In this document: one piece after another, positions 1-5,189 of the stretch | How the letters are laid out: every line of letters begins with the position of its first letter | Position numbering within the stretch: position 1 is the first letter of the stretch | From: Chitinophagaceae bacterium | Lineage (GTDB): Bacteria > Bacteroidota > Bacteroidia > Chitinophagales > Chitinophagaceae | Assembly: GCA_003526435.1 (NCBI GenBank) | Contig: DPWF01000149.1 | Location: 1-5,456, forward strand | Reading direction: 5' to 3' | DNA: 5,456 nucleotides | Translations under genes and position numbers: made by a program | Notes under the pieces: generated by a model | Databases searched by the model: none | What the model was told of the DNA's origin: nothing | The model's input: only the letters and a program-made list of their open reading frames with translations

Positions 1-55
1 ACCATTGACCATTGACCATTGACCATTGACAATTGACCATTGACCATTGACCATT
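1..55. repeat. Tandem heptamer repeat array (ATTGACC)n
   Basis: Seven full copies of the 7-bp unit ATTGACC run head to tail from 4 to 52. They are preceded by the last three bases of another copy at 1-3 and followed by ATT at 53-55. The fourth full copy (25-31) ends in A instead of C; the others are identical. The array is cut by the window edge, so its total copy number is unknown. It starts directly beyond the stop codon of the minus-strand membrane protein gene. The unit is not palindromic and has no unique spacers, so it is neither a terminator hairpin nor a CRISPR array. Short heptamer repeats are known from cyanobacteria, and I recall similar ones between genes in Bacteroidota. A function is not evident. 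Confidence 0.95.
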
Positions 56-56
56 A

Positions 57-2525
57 CTATTTACAAAACTGTGCCAGTATATCTGCTGCTCCGGGATATT
101 TTTTTGCAACAGCTATCTGCATGGCCCTGCAACCATTTTCTTTATCACCTGAATTGATAAGACTGGCGCCTTTAAAGAATTCCGATTTTCCGTCGTTGGT
201 GATTTTCATGGCAATCACTTTGTCGAAATAATAAACGGCTTTTTTATATTCCTTCAGGTTATAATAACAGATACCTGCATTTTCAAACATGCTATAACTG
301 AATGGGCTGATATTAAGTGCCGTAACAAATTTTCTGGCGGCTGTTGCATAATCACCTTTGCCAAATGCCGCTACCGCTTCATTATATACGGCAGTGGCTT
401 TGTTAATATCATCTTGTGAAGAGGTATTGGTAACAGTTGCATTCATGTTGTTTTGAATTTCCTCCTTTCTTTTAAGTAATGCCAGATAATCGGCGCTGGG
501 TGTGGTGTTTGCAGCAGGCTTAAACATAACCAGGGCACTGTCTGCCATCTTCAGGAGTTCCGGTGTACCTCTTTGCATGGCATTTAACATACCGAGTAAA
601 TATAATTGCCAGGGGAATGCTTCATTTCGGTAATGGGTATATGTTCTGAATGCTTTTCCAAGTGCTGCTGTATCCTTTCGTTTTGCTTCTACAGCAACCA
701 GTGTCTGATAATAGGTATTGGCCCTGGGGCGGTTATAATAGGCTGTTTGTGCATAATACTTGGCACTATCGTATTTCTCGGTAAGGAAATAAACATTGGC
801 GATTAAGAAATGACTGTAATAAACATAAGGGTTATACGGCATAGATTTTCTTAACAACCTCAATGCTTCGTCGTATTGTTTATTCTCCGAATAATATCTT
901 CCGATAATGGCTTCAATGGGTTGAGAAGAAGAAGTAAGATTGGGAATGGGAGGGAACATCTTTGTGACTTCTGAAAGTGGAAGAGTCATAGGTTCGTTTT
1001 TCAGATCAGGAACCACTTTCAACTGTGCCTTTAATGAAGTATAGGTCATGTAAGTAATATAGGAAGCAGGCAACAGTAATAGGATAGTGATTAGCCCATA
1101 CAAAGGGTGCCATAAAGATTTAGTTGGCTCAGTACTTTGAGGATTAACCTGTTTTTTTGCCATGATATATGCGCCAACATTGAAGGCACATACCACTGCA
1201 AAAAACACCTGCATAATGGCACGTTCTATTGGAAAGTTCAATGCTGCATCAACTGCATAGGAGAGGAGCGCAAAAAAAGAAAACAGTGAAATAAGTTTTA
1301 TTTCTTCCGTTGCCCGTGACCGCCATGTTTTGATTGTAAATAAAAGCAGGCAGAAGTATAGTGACAGGTAGAGGAGCCCCCCCGGCAGACCTAGCTCTGC
1401 TGCATGTTCAAGAAAATCGTTGTGGGCATGTGCCGGTACATTCAAATCGTTGATGTATTCTTTTTCATAAGGAATGGAAGCCAGTTTCCAGTTACCATAA
1501 CCGCACCCCATAAGTGGATTTTTCAGGATATAGTCGGCAGCATGCTCCCATAGTTTAAAACGATAGCTAGAGGCGTCGTTGGTGAGAGAAATGGAGCTGA
1601 TATTGCTCACTACATTGCCAAATCGACTTGTGTTGTTACCCTGTATGGTAATAGCCTGTGTATATGTTATTTGTGAAATAAAATAAGCCACTATGATTGG
1701 TAAAATCAGTGAAGCTATTCTATAAAGTAGCCTTTCGGCCTCACGATTTCTAAAATATTGAAAAATTAAAAAAACTATGTATGAAATGCTTATTATTATT
1801 AGGCTCACATAAGAAGCTCTGGCACTAGCCATAAAAAGGGTCGCGATACCCATAGTTAATGCAGTCAAATGAAAAATTCTTTCAGCTAGCTTTGAAGAAT
1901 ATAGCACATATAGTATAAAAGGTATTTTAATGGCGAGGCTAGCAGCGAATATATTTTTATTACCTGTATTACCATTTAAATTAAAAATTAAAGCATCAAG
2001 CGAGACAGAATCAAGGCTACTAAAAAAAATGTTGAAGTATTGAACAGATTCTATCAATAAAATAATTGAAAAAGCTCTGGCTATTGCTTTGAACAGATAT
2101 TGGGCTTTATTAAACAGTGCAGAAATATTGATGAAAGCAACAATAGTAATGATGAAACGCGCATAACACACCCATGCCTCCACCTGGTTAATGGCAAAAA
2201 AAATGGAAATGCCGGCCAGAATAAAGAGGCCTAAAAATAGTTTTGAAAATAACTGCTTGAAAATCAGTTGGATAGAGCCCGAATAAAGGTCTTTCCTCGC
2301 CAGAACATAACCTGTTACGAGTAAATCCAAAAGTGAAAGATAAAGCCACTGTGGCCCCATCACATCAATGGCATTCATCGTTGGAATAAAATGAACTGCC
2401 ATGTACAAACAAAGGATAATAAAGGGGATCCAGGCAATCTTAGTGTTGTTTTTCAGATATGTAGTTGTATTTGTTTCAGCAGGTTGCTGAATTTTGTTCG
2501 GGTAGGCAGGTTTCTTCCGGGCCAT
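57..2525 (-). CDS. O-antigen ligase/polymerase family membrane protein with C-terminal TPR domain
   Basis: An 822-residue polytopic inner-membrane protein of the O-antigen ligase (Wzy_C/WaaL-like) superfamily, which transfers or polymerises lipid-linked glycans on the periplasmic side. I count about 13 membrane segments between residues 30 and 494. Basic residues lie in the loops that should be cytoplasmic, which gives a cytoplasmic N-terminus and a periplasmic C-terminus. Family marks are GNTGNKNIFAASL (185-197), an Arg in ASARAS (R236), and a large periplasmic loop (about 285-378) with GCGYGNW (340-346) and AHAHNDFLEHAAELG (365-379). R236 and the His residues at 366/368 match the Arg and His known to matter in WaaL. 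TPR-like helices follow at about 534-636 and 707-822, ending in a GC...FCK tail typical of Bacteroidota TPR proteins. ATG at 2525 is chosen over an in-frame TTG at 2633, which would add 36 hydrophobic residues. The gene ends in tandem stops TAG TAA. The glycan substrate, and whether it is a ligase, a polymerase or a protein O-glycosyltransferase, cannot be told. Confidence 0.88.
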   Translation of the reverse strand: MARKKPAYPNKIQQPAETNTTTYLKNNTKIAWIPFIILCLYMAVHFIPTMNAIDVMGPQWLYLSLLDLLVTGYVLARKDLYSGSIQLIFKQLFSKLFLGLFILAGISIFFAINQVEAWVCYARFIITIVAFINISALFNKAQYLFKAIARAFSIILLIESVQYFNIFFSSLDSVSLDALIFNLNGNTGNKNIFAASLAIKIPFILYVLYSSKLAERIFHLTALTMGIATLFMASARASYVSLIIISISYIVFLIFQYFRNREAERLLYRIASLILPIIVAYFISQITYTQAITIQGNNTSRFGNVVSNISSISLTNDASSYRFKLWEHAADYILKNPLMGCGYGNWKLASIPYEKEYINDLNVPAHAHNDFLEHAAELGLPGGLLYLSLYFCLLLFTIKTWRSRATEEIKLISLFSFFALLSYAVDAALNFPIERAIMQVFFAVVCAFNVGAYIMAKKQVNPQSTEPTKSLWHPLYGLITILLLLPASYITYMTYTSLKAQLKVVPDLKNEPMTLPLSEVTKMFPPIPNLTSSSQPIEAIIGRYYSENKQYDEALRLLRKSMPYNPYVYYSHFLIANVYFLTEKYDSAKYYAQTAYYNRPRANTYYQTLVAVEAKRKDTAALGKAFRTYTHYRNEAFPWQLYLLGMLNAMQRGTPELLKMADSALVMFKPAANTTPSADYLALLKRKEEIQNNMNATVTNTSSQDDINKATAVYNEAVAAFGKGDYATAARKFVTALNISPFSYSMFENAGICYYNLKEYKKAVYYFDKVIAMKITNDGKSEFFKGASLINSGDKENGCRAMQIAVAKKYPGAADILAQFCK

Positions 2526-2667
2526 AGTTACAATTAAGTGCCGTGAAATTAATGATTTTACGATCGCCAGAAAACCGGAAGAAATAAGAAATAAAAAAAG
2601 GAATATAGAATTAAGAAATGGGGAACATATCAAGAACCAATATTTTCTTATTTCATGTTCCTTGTTC

Positions 2668-2697
2668 TTTGTTTCCCTGTTTTACCTGGTATATTTG
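2668..2697 (+). promoter_or_regulatory. Candidate distal promoter of the S10 operon (Bacteroidota type)
   Basis: TATATTTG at 2690-2697 is an exact match to the Bacteroidota -7 box TAnnTTTG. TTTG at 2668-2671 lies 18 nt upstream and can serve as the -33 element. Transcription would start near 2703 and leave a leader of about 128 nt ahead of rpsJ. That leader would include the small hairpin at 2720-2747. The match is to consensus only, and the region is AT-rich enough for chance hits. Confidence 0.45.
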
Positions 2698-2709
2698 CCC
2701 TCTGGGAGT

Positions 2710-2747
2710 AGCCAAATGGCTGAGAACAGCAAAAAACTCAGTTTTTT
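2710..2747 (+). terminator. Weak terminator- or attenuator-like hairpins between the two promoter candidates
   Basis: AGCC (2710-2713) pairs with GGCT (2718-2721) around AAAT. Overlapping it, CTGAG (2720-2724) pairs with CTCAG (2737-2741) around a 12-nt loop and is followed at once by six T (2742-2747). AAAAAAC (2731-2737) can instead pair with GTTTTTT (2741-2747). The two T-run structures exclude each other. The 5-bp stem is short for an intrinsic terminator, so any attenuation of transcripts from the distal promoter is speculative. Confidence 0.25.
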
Positions 2748-2769
2748 CCTAAAAATCTTTTCAAATTTC

Positions 2770-2800
2770 TTGACCATTCCACCAGAGACCCCTACCTTTG
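2770..2800 (+). promoter_or_regulatory. Candidate proximal promoter of rpsJ and the S10 operon (Bacteroidota type)
   Basis: TACCTTTG at 2793-2800 matches the Bacteroidota -7 consensus TAnnTTTG exactly. TTG at 2770-2772 (within TTGACC) lies 20 nt upstream, in the usual -33 position. Transcription would begin near 2804, about 27 nt before the rpsJ ATG. This is the better of the two candidates because of its spacing and closeness to the gene. It also argues against the in-frame TTG at 2798 as the rpsJ start, since that codon lies inside the promoter box. Confidence 0.65.
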
Positions 2801-2830
2801 CAACCCCAATACGAAAATTGGGTTTCGACT

Positions 2831-3136
2831 ATGTCTCAACGAATCAGAATCAAATTGCAATCTTACGATCATAATCTGGTAGATAAATCTGCTGAGAAAA
2901 TCGTAAAAACTGTACGTAGTACAGGCGCCGTAGTAACTGGTCCAATTCCCTTGCCTACACACAAGAGAATTTTCACTGTTCTGCGTTCACCGCACGTGAA
3001 TAAAAAGAGCCGTGAGCAGTTTCAGTTAGCTACTCATAAGCGTTTACTTGATATCTATACTTCTTCTTCAAGAACTGTAGATGCACTGAGTAAGTTAGAT
3101 CTGCCTTCTGGTGTGGAGGTTGAGATTAAAGCCTGA
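2831..3136 (+). CDS. rpsJ: 30S ribosomal protein S10 (uS10)
   Basis: A 101-residue protein, the normal length for uS10, a component of the 30S head and in other bacteria (as NusE) a partner of NusB in antitermination. It begins [20 protein letters not shown]. The family core [25 protein letters not shown] lies at about 37-61, and the C-terminus [20 protein letters not shown] is typical. The HVNK loop, where substitutions in other bacteria lower tetracycline susceptibility, has the usual sequence. The ATG at 2831 is chosen because the protein then aligns from its first residues; an in-frame TTG 33 nt upstream falls in the promoter box. There is no Shine-Dalgarno sequence, and A is at -3. It is the first gene of the operon here. 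No str-operon gene lies upstream, unlike the rpsL-rpsG-fusA-rpsJ order common elsewhere. Confidence 0.97.
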   Translation: MSQRIRIKLQSYDHNLVDKSAEKIVKTVRSTGAVVTGPIPLPTHKRIFTVLRSPHVNKKSREQFQLATHKRLLDIYTSSSRTVDALSKLDLPSGVEVEIKA

Positions 3137-3150
3137 TAAAAGGCTGTAAG

Positions 3151-3183
3151 TTTCAAACCGCAAGCTACAAGCTGGGTTTGAAA
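3151..3183. repeat. Perfect 9-bp inverted repeat just after rpsJ, enclosing two heptamers
   Basis: TTTCAAACC at 3151-3159 and GGTTTGAAA at 3175-3183 are exact reverse complements. The 15-nt interior holds two head-to-tail heptamers, CAAGCTA and CAAGCTG (3161-3174). Their AGCT cores (3163-3166 and 3170-3173) could pair to lengthen the hairpin. No T-run follows, so it does not look like an intrinsic terminator. An mRNA processing or stability hairpin behind rpsJ is possible. Confidence 0.75.
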
Positions 3184-3278
3184 TATAAGTTCTTACAAAT
3201 GAATTATCATCTGCCAACTCTCCGGAAGGAGAAGAAAGCAGCTCTGAATAAATAAACGGTCAAGGATACTGGTTTCAA

Positions 3279-3306
3279 ATCAGACATCAGCCATCCGCGA
3301 TCATAC
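3279..3306. repeat. Degenerate heptamer repeat (ATCAGAC-like)
   Basis: Four consecutive 7-nt units each begin with ATC: ATCAGAC, ATCAGCC, ATCCGCG and ATCATAC. The first two share six of seven bases; the others are more diverged. The period is the same as in the array at 1-55 and the pair at 3161-3174, though the unit differs. It may be a decayed short tandem repeat; chance is not excluded at this size. Confidence 0.4.
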
Positions 3307-3336
3307 ATATAAACAGGCCCTTCGAGGTTTGTTTAC

Positions 3337-3384
3337 TTCCGGTACTTCCACTTCTCCCGATACAATCGGGGGGAAACAACGGAA
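3337..3384 (+). repeat. Two-tier hairpin with CCCGAT/ATCGGG core
   Basis: CCCGAT (3356-3361) and ATCGGG (3365-3370) form a perfect 6-bp stem with loop ACA. In RNA it extends by T3355-G3371, C3354-G3372 and T3353-G3373, two of them wobble pairs. An outer 5-bp stem, TTCCG (3337-3341) with CGGAA (3380-3384), encloses it. No T-run follows. From memory, palindromes with a CCCGAT...ATCGGG core recur between genes of Bacteroidota, which I could not check here. Confidence 0.6.
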
Positions 3385-3402
3385 AAGGTCGGCAGCGAAC
3401 AA

Positions 3403-3463
3403 GGATTGAATCCCGCTTCATCGGTGGGATGTCCTCTTTAACCTTGCGGGGCATAAACCGCAA
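3403..3463 (+). promoter_or_regulatory. Paired hairpins directly before the rplC start
   Basis: The first hairpin pairs GGA (3403-3405) with TCC (3432-3434) and ATCCC (3410-3414) with GGGAT (3426-3430), across an asymmetric 4/1-nt internal loop and an 11-nt terminal loop. The second pairs TTGCGG (3444-3449) with CCGCAA (3458-3463) around an 8-nt loop. Its 3' arm ends five bases before the ATG at 3469. In a phylum that does not rely on Shine-Dalgarno pairing, a stem this close to the start could limit ribosome access. That effect is inferred from position only. Confidence 0.4.
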
Positions 3464-3468
3464 AAACG

Positions 3469-4086
3469 ATGAAAGGTATTATTGGTAAAAAAATCGGGAT
3501 GACCAGCATCTTCTCGGCCGATGGTAAGCAAACAGCTTGCACCATCATTGAAGCTGGTCCATGTACCGTAACACAGGTGAAAACCCAGGATGCTGATGGT
3601 TACACCGCACTTCAGTTGGCATTTGGCGACAAAAAAGAAAAACACTCCACTAAAGCTGAGTTGAATCATTTCGCAAAAGCTCAGACAGCCGCCAAAAAAT
3701 TCGTAAAAGAATTCCGCAATTATTCCATAGAAAAAGCATTGGGAGAAACTGTTACTGTAGACATTTTCGCTGAAGGCGAAAGCGTTGAAGTAGTAGGTAC
3801 TACCAAGGGTAAAGGTTTCCAGGGTGTTGTAAAACGCCATGGTTTCTCTGGTGTGGGTGAGCAATCACACGGTCAGCACGATCGTCAGCGTGCCCCAGGT
3901 TCTATCGGTGGATCATCTTATCCTTCACGCGTATTCAAAGGCATGAGAATGGCCGGACGTATGGGTGGTGACAGGGTGAAAATGAAAGGTCTGAAAGTGG
4001 TGAAGATCTTCCCTGAAAAGAACTATATCCTGATCAGCGGTTCTGTTCCTGGTCATAACGGTTCAATCGTTTTAATCCAGAAGTAA
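3469..4086 (+). CDS. rplC: 50S ribosomal protein L3 (uL3)
   Basis: A 205-residue protein, typical for bacterial uL3, which binds the 3' domain of 23S rRNA early in 50S assembly and reaches the peptidyl transferase centre through a long loop. It starts [20 protein letters not shown]. The signature region [19 protein letters not shown] is at about 110-128, and the central extension with [18 protein letters not shown] is at about 133-150, followed by [15 protein letters not shown]. Position 150, the glutamine methylated by PrmB in E. coli, is Ser here in an otherwise alignable stretch. The ATG at 3469 follows an A-rich, SD-free sequence and a hairpin. It lies second in the operon after a 332-bp gap and is followed by rplD after 21 bp. 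Antisense open frames across it are shadows. Confidence 0.98.
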   Translation: MKGIIGKKIGMTSIFSADGKQTACTIIEAGPCTVTQVKTQDADGYTALQLAFGDKKEKHSTKAELNHFAKAQTAAKKFVKEFRNYSIEKALGETVTVDIFAEGESVEVVGTTKGKGFQGVVKRHGFSGVGEQSHGQHDRQRAPGSIGGSSYPSRVFKGMRMAGRMGGDRVKMKGLKVVKIFPEKNYILISGSVPGHNGSIVLIQK

Positions 4087-4107
4087 TCACAACTTAATTG
4101 AATTGAC

Positions 4108-4740
4108 ATGCAAGTAGATGTATTAAATATAAAAGGACAGAAAACCGGCAGAACGGTAGAATTGCCAGCTGAGGTTTTCGGTATCGAGCCAAATGATCAT
4201 GTGATCTACCTGGCTGTAAAACAATACCTGGCTACAGGCCGTCAGGGTACCCATAAAGTTAAAACCCGTGCTGAAGTACAGGGTGCCAGCCGTAAGCTGC
4301 ATAAACAAAAAGGTACCGGTGGTTCACGTAAAGGTAATATCCGTAACCCTTTATACAAGGGTGGTGGTACCATCTTCGGACCAAAACCTCATGCTTACGA
4401 TTTCAAATTGAACCGTAAGGTGAAGGATCTGGCAAAGATTTCTGCACTGAGTTATAAAGCAAAAGAGAGCGCTATCGTAGTGGTTGAAGATATTCAGATG
4501 GAAGCACCTAAAACCAAACAACTGGTTGAAGTGATGAAGAGCCTGAATATTGCCGACAAGAAAACACTGGTAGTATTACCTGAGTATAATGATAACCTGT
4601 ACCTGAGTACACGTAATGTGCCGAATGTAGCCAGTACTTTACTGGCCGACATCAACACTTATGAAATCATGAATGCAGATGTACTGGTTATCACAGAAAA
4701 CACAGCCAAAATCTTCGCAGAAGAAGAGGCCGTAGCTTAA
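4108..4740 (+). CDS. rplD: 50S ribosomal protein L4 (uL4)
   Basis: A 210-residue protein of normal uL4 length, a 23S rRNA binder whose extended loop lines the exit tunnel. It begins MQVDVLNIKGQKTGRTVELP. The basic loop (about 45-98) contains KLHKQKGTGGSRKGNIRNP and GGGTIFGPKPHAY. K68 in HKQKGTG corresponds to the E. coli Lys63 at which a change gives erythromycin resistance, so the residue is the usual one. The globular part runs from about 99 to 201, and the tail is acidic (EEEAVA). In enterobacteria L4 also represses its own S10 operon; whether it does so here is not known. The start has no Shine-Dalgarno sequence and has G at -3, the one exception among the starts here. It follows rplC by 21 bp and precedes rplW by 29 bp; that second gap contains the palindrome GAAACGTTTC (4748-4757). 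Confidence 0.98.
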   Translation: MQVDVLNIKGQKTGRTVELPAEVFGIEPNDHVIYLAVKQYLATGRQGTHKVKTRAEVQGASRKLHKQKGTGGSRKGNIRNPLYKGGGTIFGPKPHAYDFKLNRKVKDLAKISALSYKAKESAIVVVEDIQMEAPKTKQLVEVMKSLNIADKKTLVVLPEYNDNLYLSTRNVPNVASTLLADINTYEIMNADVLVITENTAKIFAEEEAVA

Positions 4741-4769
4741 TCAATTAGAAACGTTTCAACCGAAATACA

Positions 4770-5069
4770 ATGAAACTGAGTGAAGTATTAGTAAAGCCTA
4801 TTTTAACCGAGAAAGCCAATGCACAGCAGGAAAAGCTGAGAAGATATGCTTTCAAAGTAAACCGTAAGGCAAACAAACTCGAGATCAAAAAAGCAGTAGA
4901 AGAATTCTATGGTGTGAATGTAATTGATGTGAACACTGCAGTTGCTCCAGGCAAAAATAAAACCCGTTATACCAAAGCCGGTTTTATTCAGGGTGCGAAA
5001 TCAGCTTACAAAAAAGCATTCGTAACCGTAGCCGAAGGAGAAGCAATTGATCTGAACGCAAACATTTAA
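4770..5069 (+). CDS. rplW: 50S ribosomal protein L23 (uL23)
   Basis: A 99-residue protein of normal length. uL23 sits beside the exit tunnel and serves as the docking site for trigger factor and the signal recognition particle. It opens MKLSEVLVKPILTEKANAQQ; the conserved KPILTEK is at 9-15, and E14 aligns with E. coli Glu18, the trigger factor contact. The core FKVNRKANKLEIKKAVEEFY (about 28-47) and GVNVIDVNT (48-56) is followed by the basic loop and by KKAFVTVAEGEAIDL near the end. The ATG at 4770 is preceded by AAATACA with A at -3 and no Shine-Dalgarno sequence. A 120-bp gap with inverted repeats separates it from rplB. Confidence 0.97.
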   Translation: MKLSEVLVKPILTEKANAQQEKLRRYAFKVNRKANKLEIKKAVEEFYGVNVIDVNTAVAPGKNKTRYTKAGFIQGAKSAYKKAFVTVAEGEAIDLNANI

Positions 5070-5176
5070 GCCCCCTGCCCTAAAGGGCGTAAGGCAAAAT
5101 GATAAAGTATGGTAGTTCAACTACCGCAAAAGTTGATTAATAAATTAAACCTTAACCCCCTTTAAGGGTTAGGGGC
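5070..5176. repeat. Inverted pair of palindromic elements in the rplW-rplB gap (REP-pair-like)
   Basis: The left element (5070-5094) holds GCCCT/AGGGC (5077-5081 and 5084-5088). The right element (5150-5176), read on the minus strand, aligns with it at about 21 of 27 columns with two gaps. It contains TAACCC/GGGTTA (5153-5158 and 5166-5171) and alternatively CCCTT/AAGGG (5158-5162 and 5164-5168). The outermost five bases, GCCCC (5070-5074) and GGGGC (5172-5176), can pair over the whole gap. Between them lies GGTAGT/ACTACC (5111-5116 and 5120-5125) with loop TCA. Two inverted palindromes around a spacer resemble paired REP elements (BIMEs). No T-run follows any stem, so a terminator inside the operon is unlikely. 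Confidence 0.6.
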
Positions 5177-5189
5177 AAAAGAAAAGAAA

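Larger units (their letters stand above)
2526..2830. other. Divergent intergenic region between the membrane protein gene and rpsJ
   Basis: This AT-rich stretch of about 305 bp separates the minus-strand ligase-like gene from the plus-strand S10 operon. On the plus strand it holds two TAnnTTTG promoter candidates and a small hairpin with a T-run. Between 2526 and 2633 the minus strand stays open in the ligase frame back to a TTG codon; I read this as 5' untranslated sequence. I found no exact minus-strand TAnnTTTG box (CAAAnnTA on the plus strand), so the promoter of the ligase-like gene is not identified. No RNA gene is evident. Confidence 0.7.
3137..3468 (+). promoter_or_regulatory. Long structured rpsJ-rplC intergenic region, candidate rplC leader RNA
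   Basis: This 332-bp gap lies inside an operon whose other gaps here are 21, 29 and 120 bp. No sizeable gene is visible in it. It holds a run of inverted repeats: 3151-3183 (9 bp), 3219-3232 (5 bp closed by a GGAA tetraloop), 3337-3384 (outer 5 bp, inner 6-9 bp), 3403-3434 (3 + 5 bp) and 3444-3463 (6 bp, ending 5 nt before the rplC ATG). No exact TAnnTTTG promoter box is present; the nearest, TAACCTTG at 3439, has a mismatch and no suitable TTG upstream. I infer that it is transcribed from the rpsJ promoter and folds in the mRNA. In other bacteria S10 operons are controlled by an RNA leader (L4 in enterobacteria, placed before rpsJ). Whether this gap plays such a role is unproven; a decayed repeat insertion is the alternative. 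Confidence 0.4.

Noticed and set aside
1..55. CRISPR array
   Set aside because: The units are 7 bp and directly joined without spacers, so it is a simple tandem repeat.
40..231. Short plus-strand open frame overlapping the 3' end of the ligase-like gene
   Set aside because: It lies opposite the TPR coding sequence and begins within the heptamer array; nothing supports it. The same holds for 606-806 on the plus strand.
2701..2747. tRNA-like 5' part (GGGAGTAGCCAAATGGCTGAG, read in pieces)
   Set aside because: It recalls the D-arm of a Ser or Leu tRNA, but there is no acceptor stem partner, anticodon arm or T-arm downstream.
2798..2830. Upstream in-frame TTG as rpsJ start, giving 112 residues
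   Set aside because: The TTG lies inside the TAnnTTTG promoter box, the extra residues do not resemble uS10, and the ATG at 2831 gives the usual 101 residues.
2662..2874. 70-residue plus-strand open frame in the divergent region
   Set aside because: It runs through both promoter candidates and into rpsJ in another frame, with low-complexity content and no recognisable family.
3400..3416. T-arm-like sequence GGATTGAATCCC
   Set aside because: The loop is too short for a T-arm, and no other tRNA part can be placed around it.
3439..3446. TAACCTTG as a separate rplC promoter
   Set aside because: It has one mismatch to TAnnTTTG, no TTG about 20 nt upstream, and would overlap the start-proximal hairpin.
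3418..3864. 148-residue minus-strand open frame across the start of rplC
   Set aside because: It is the antisense shadow of rplC, is rich in Phe and Cys from the complement of Lys codons, and resembles no family I know.
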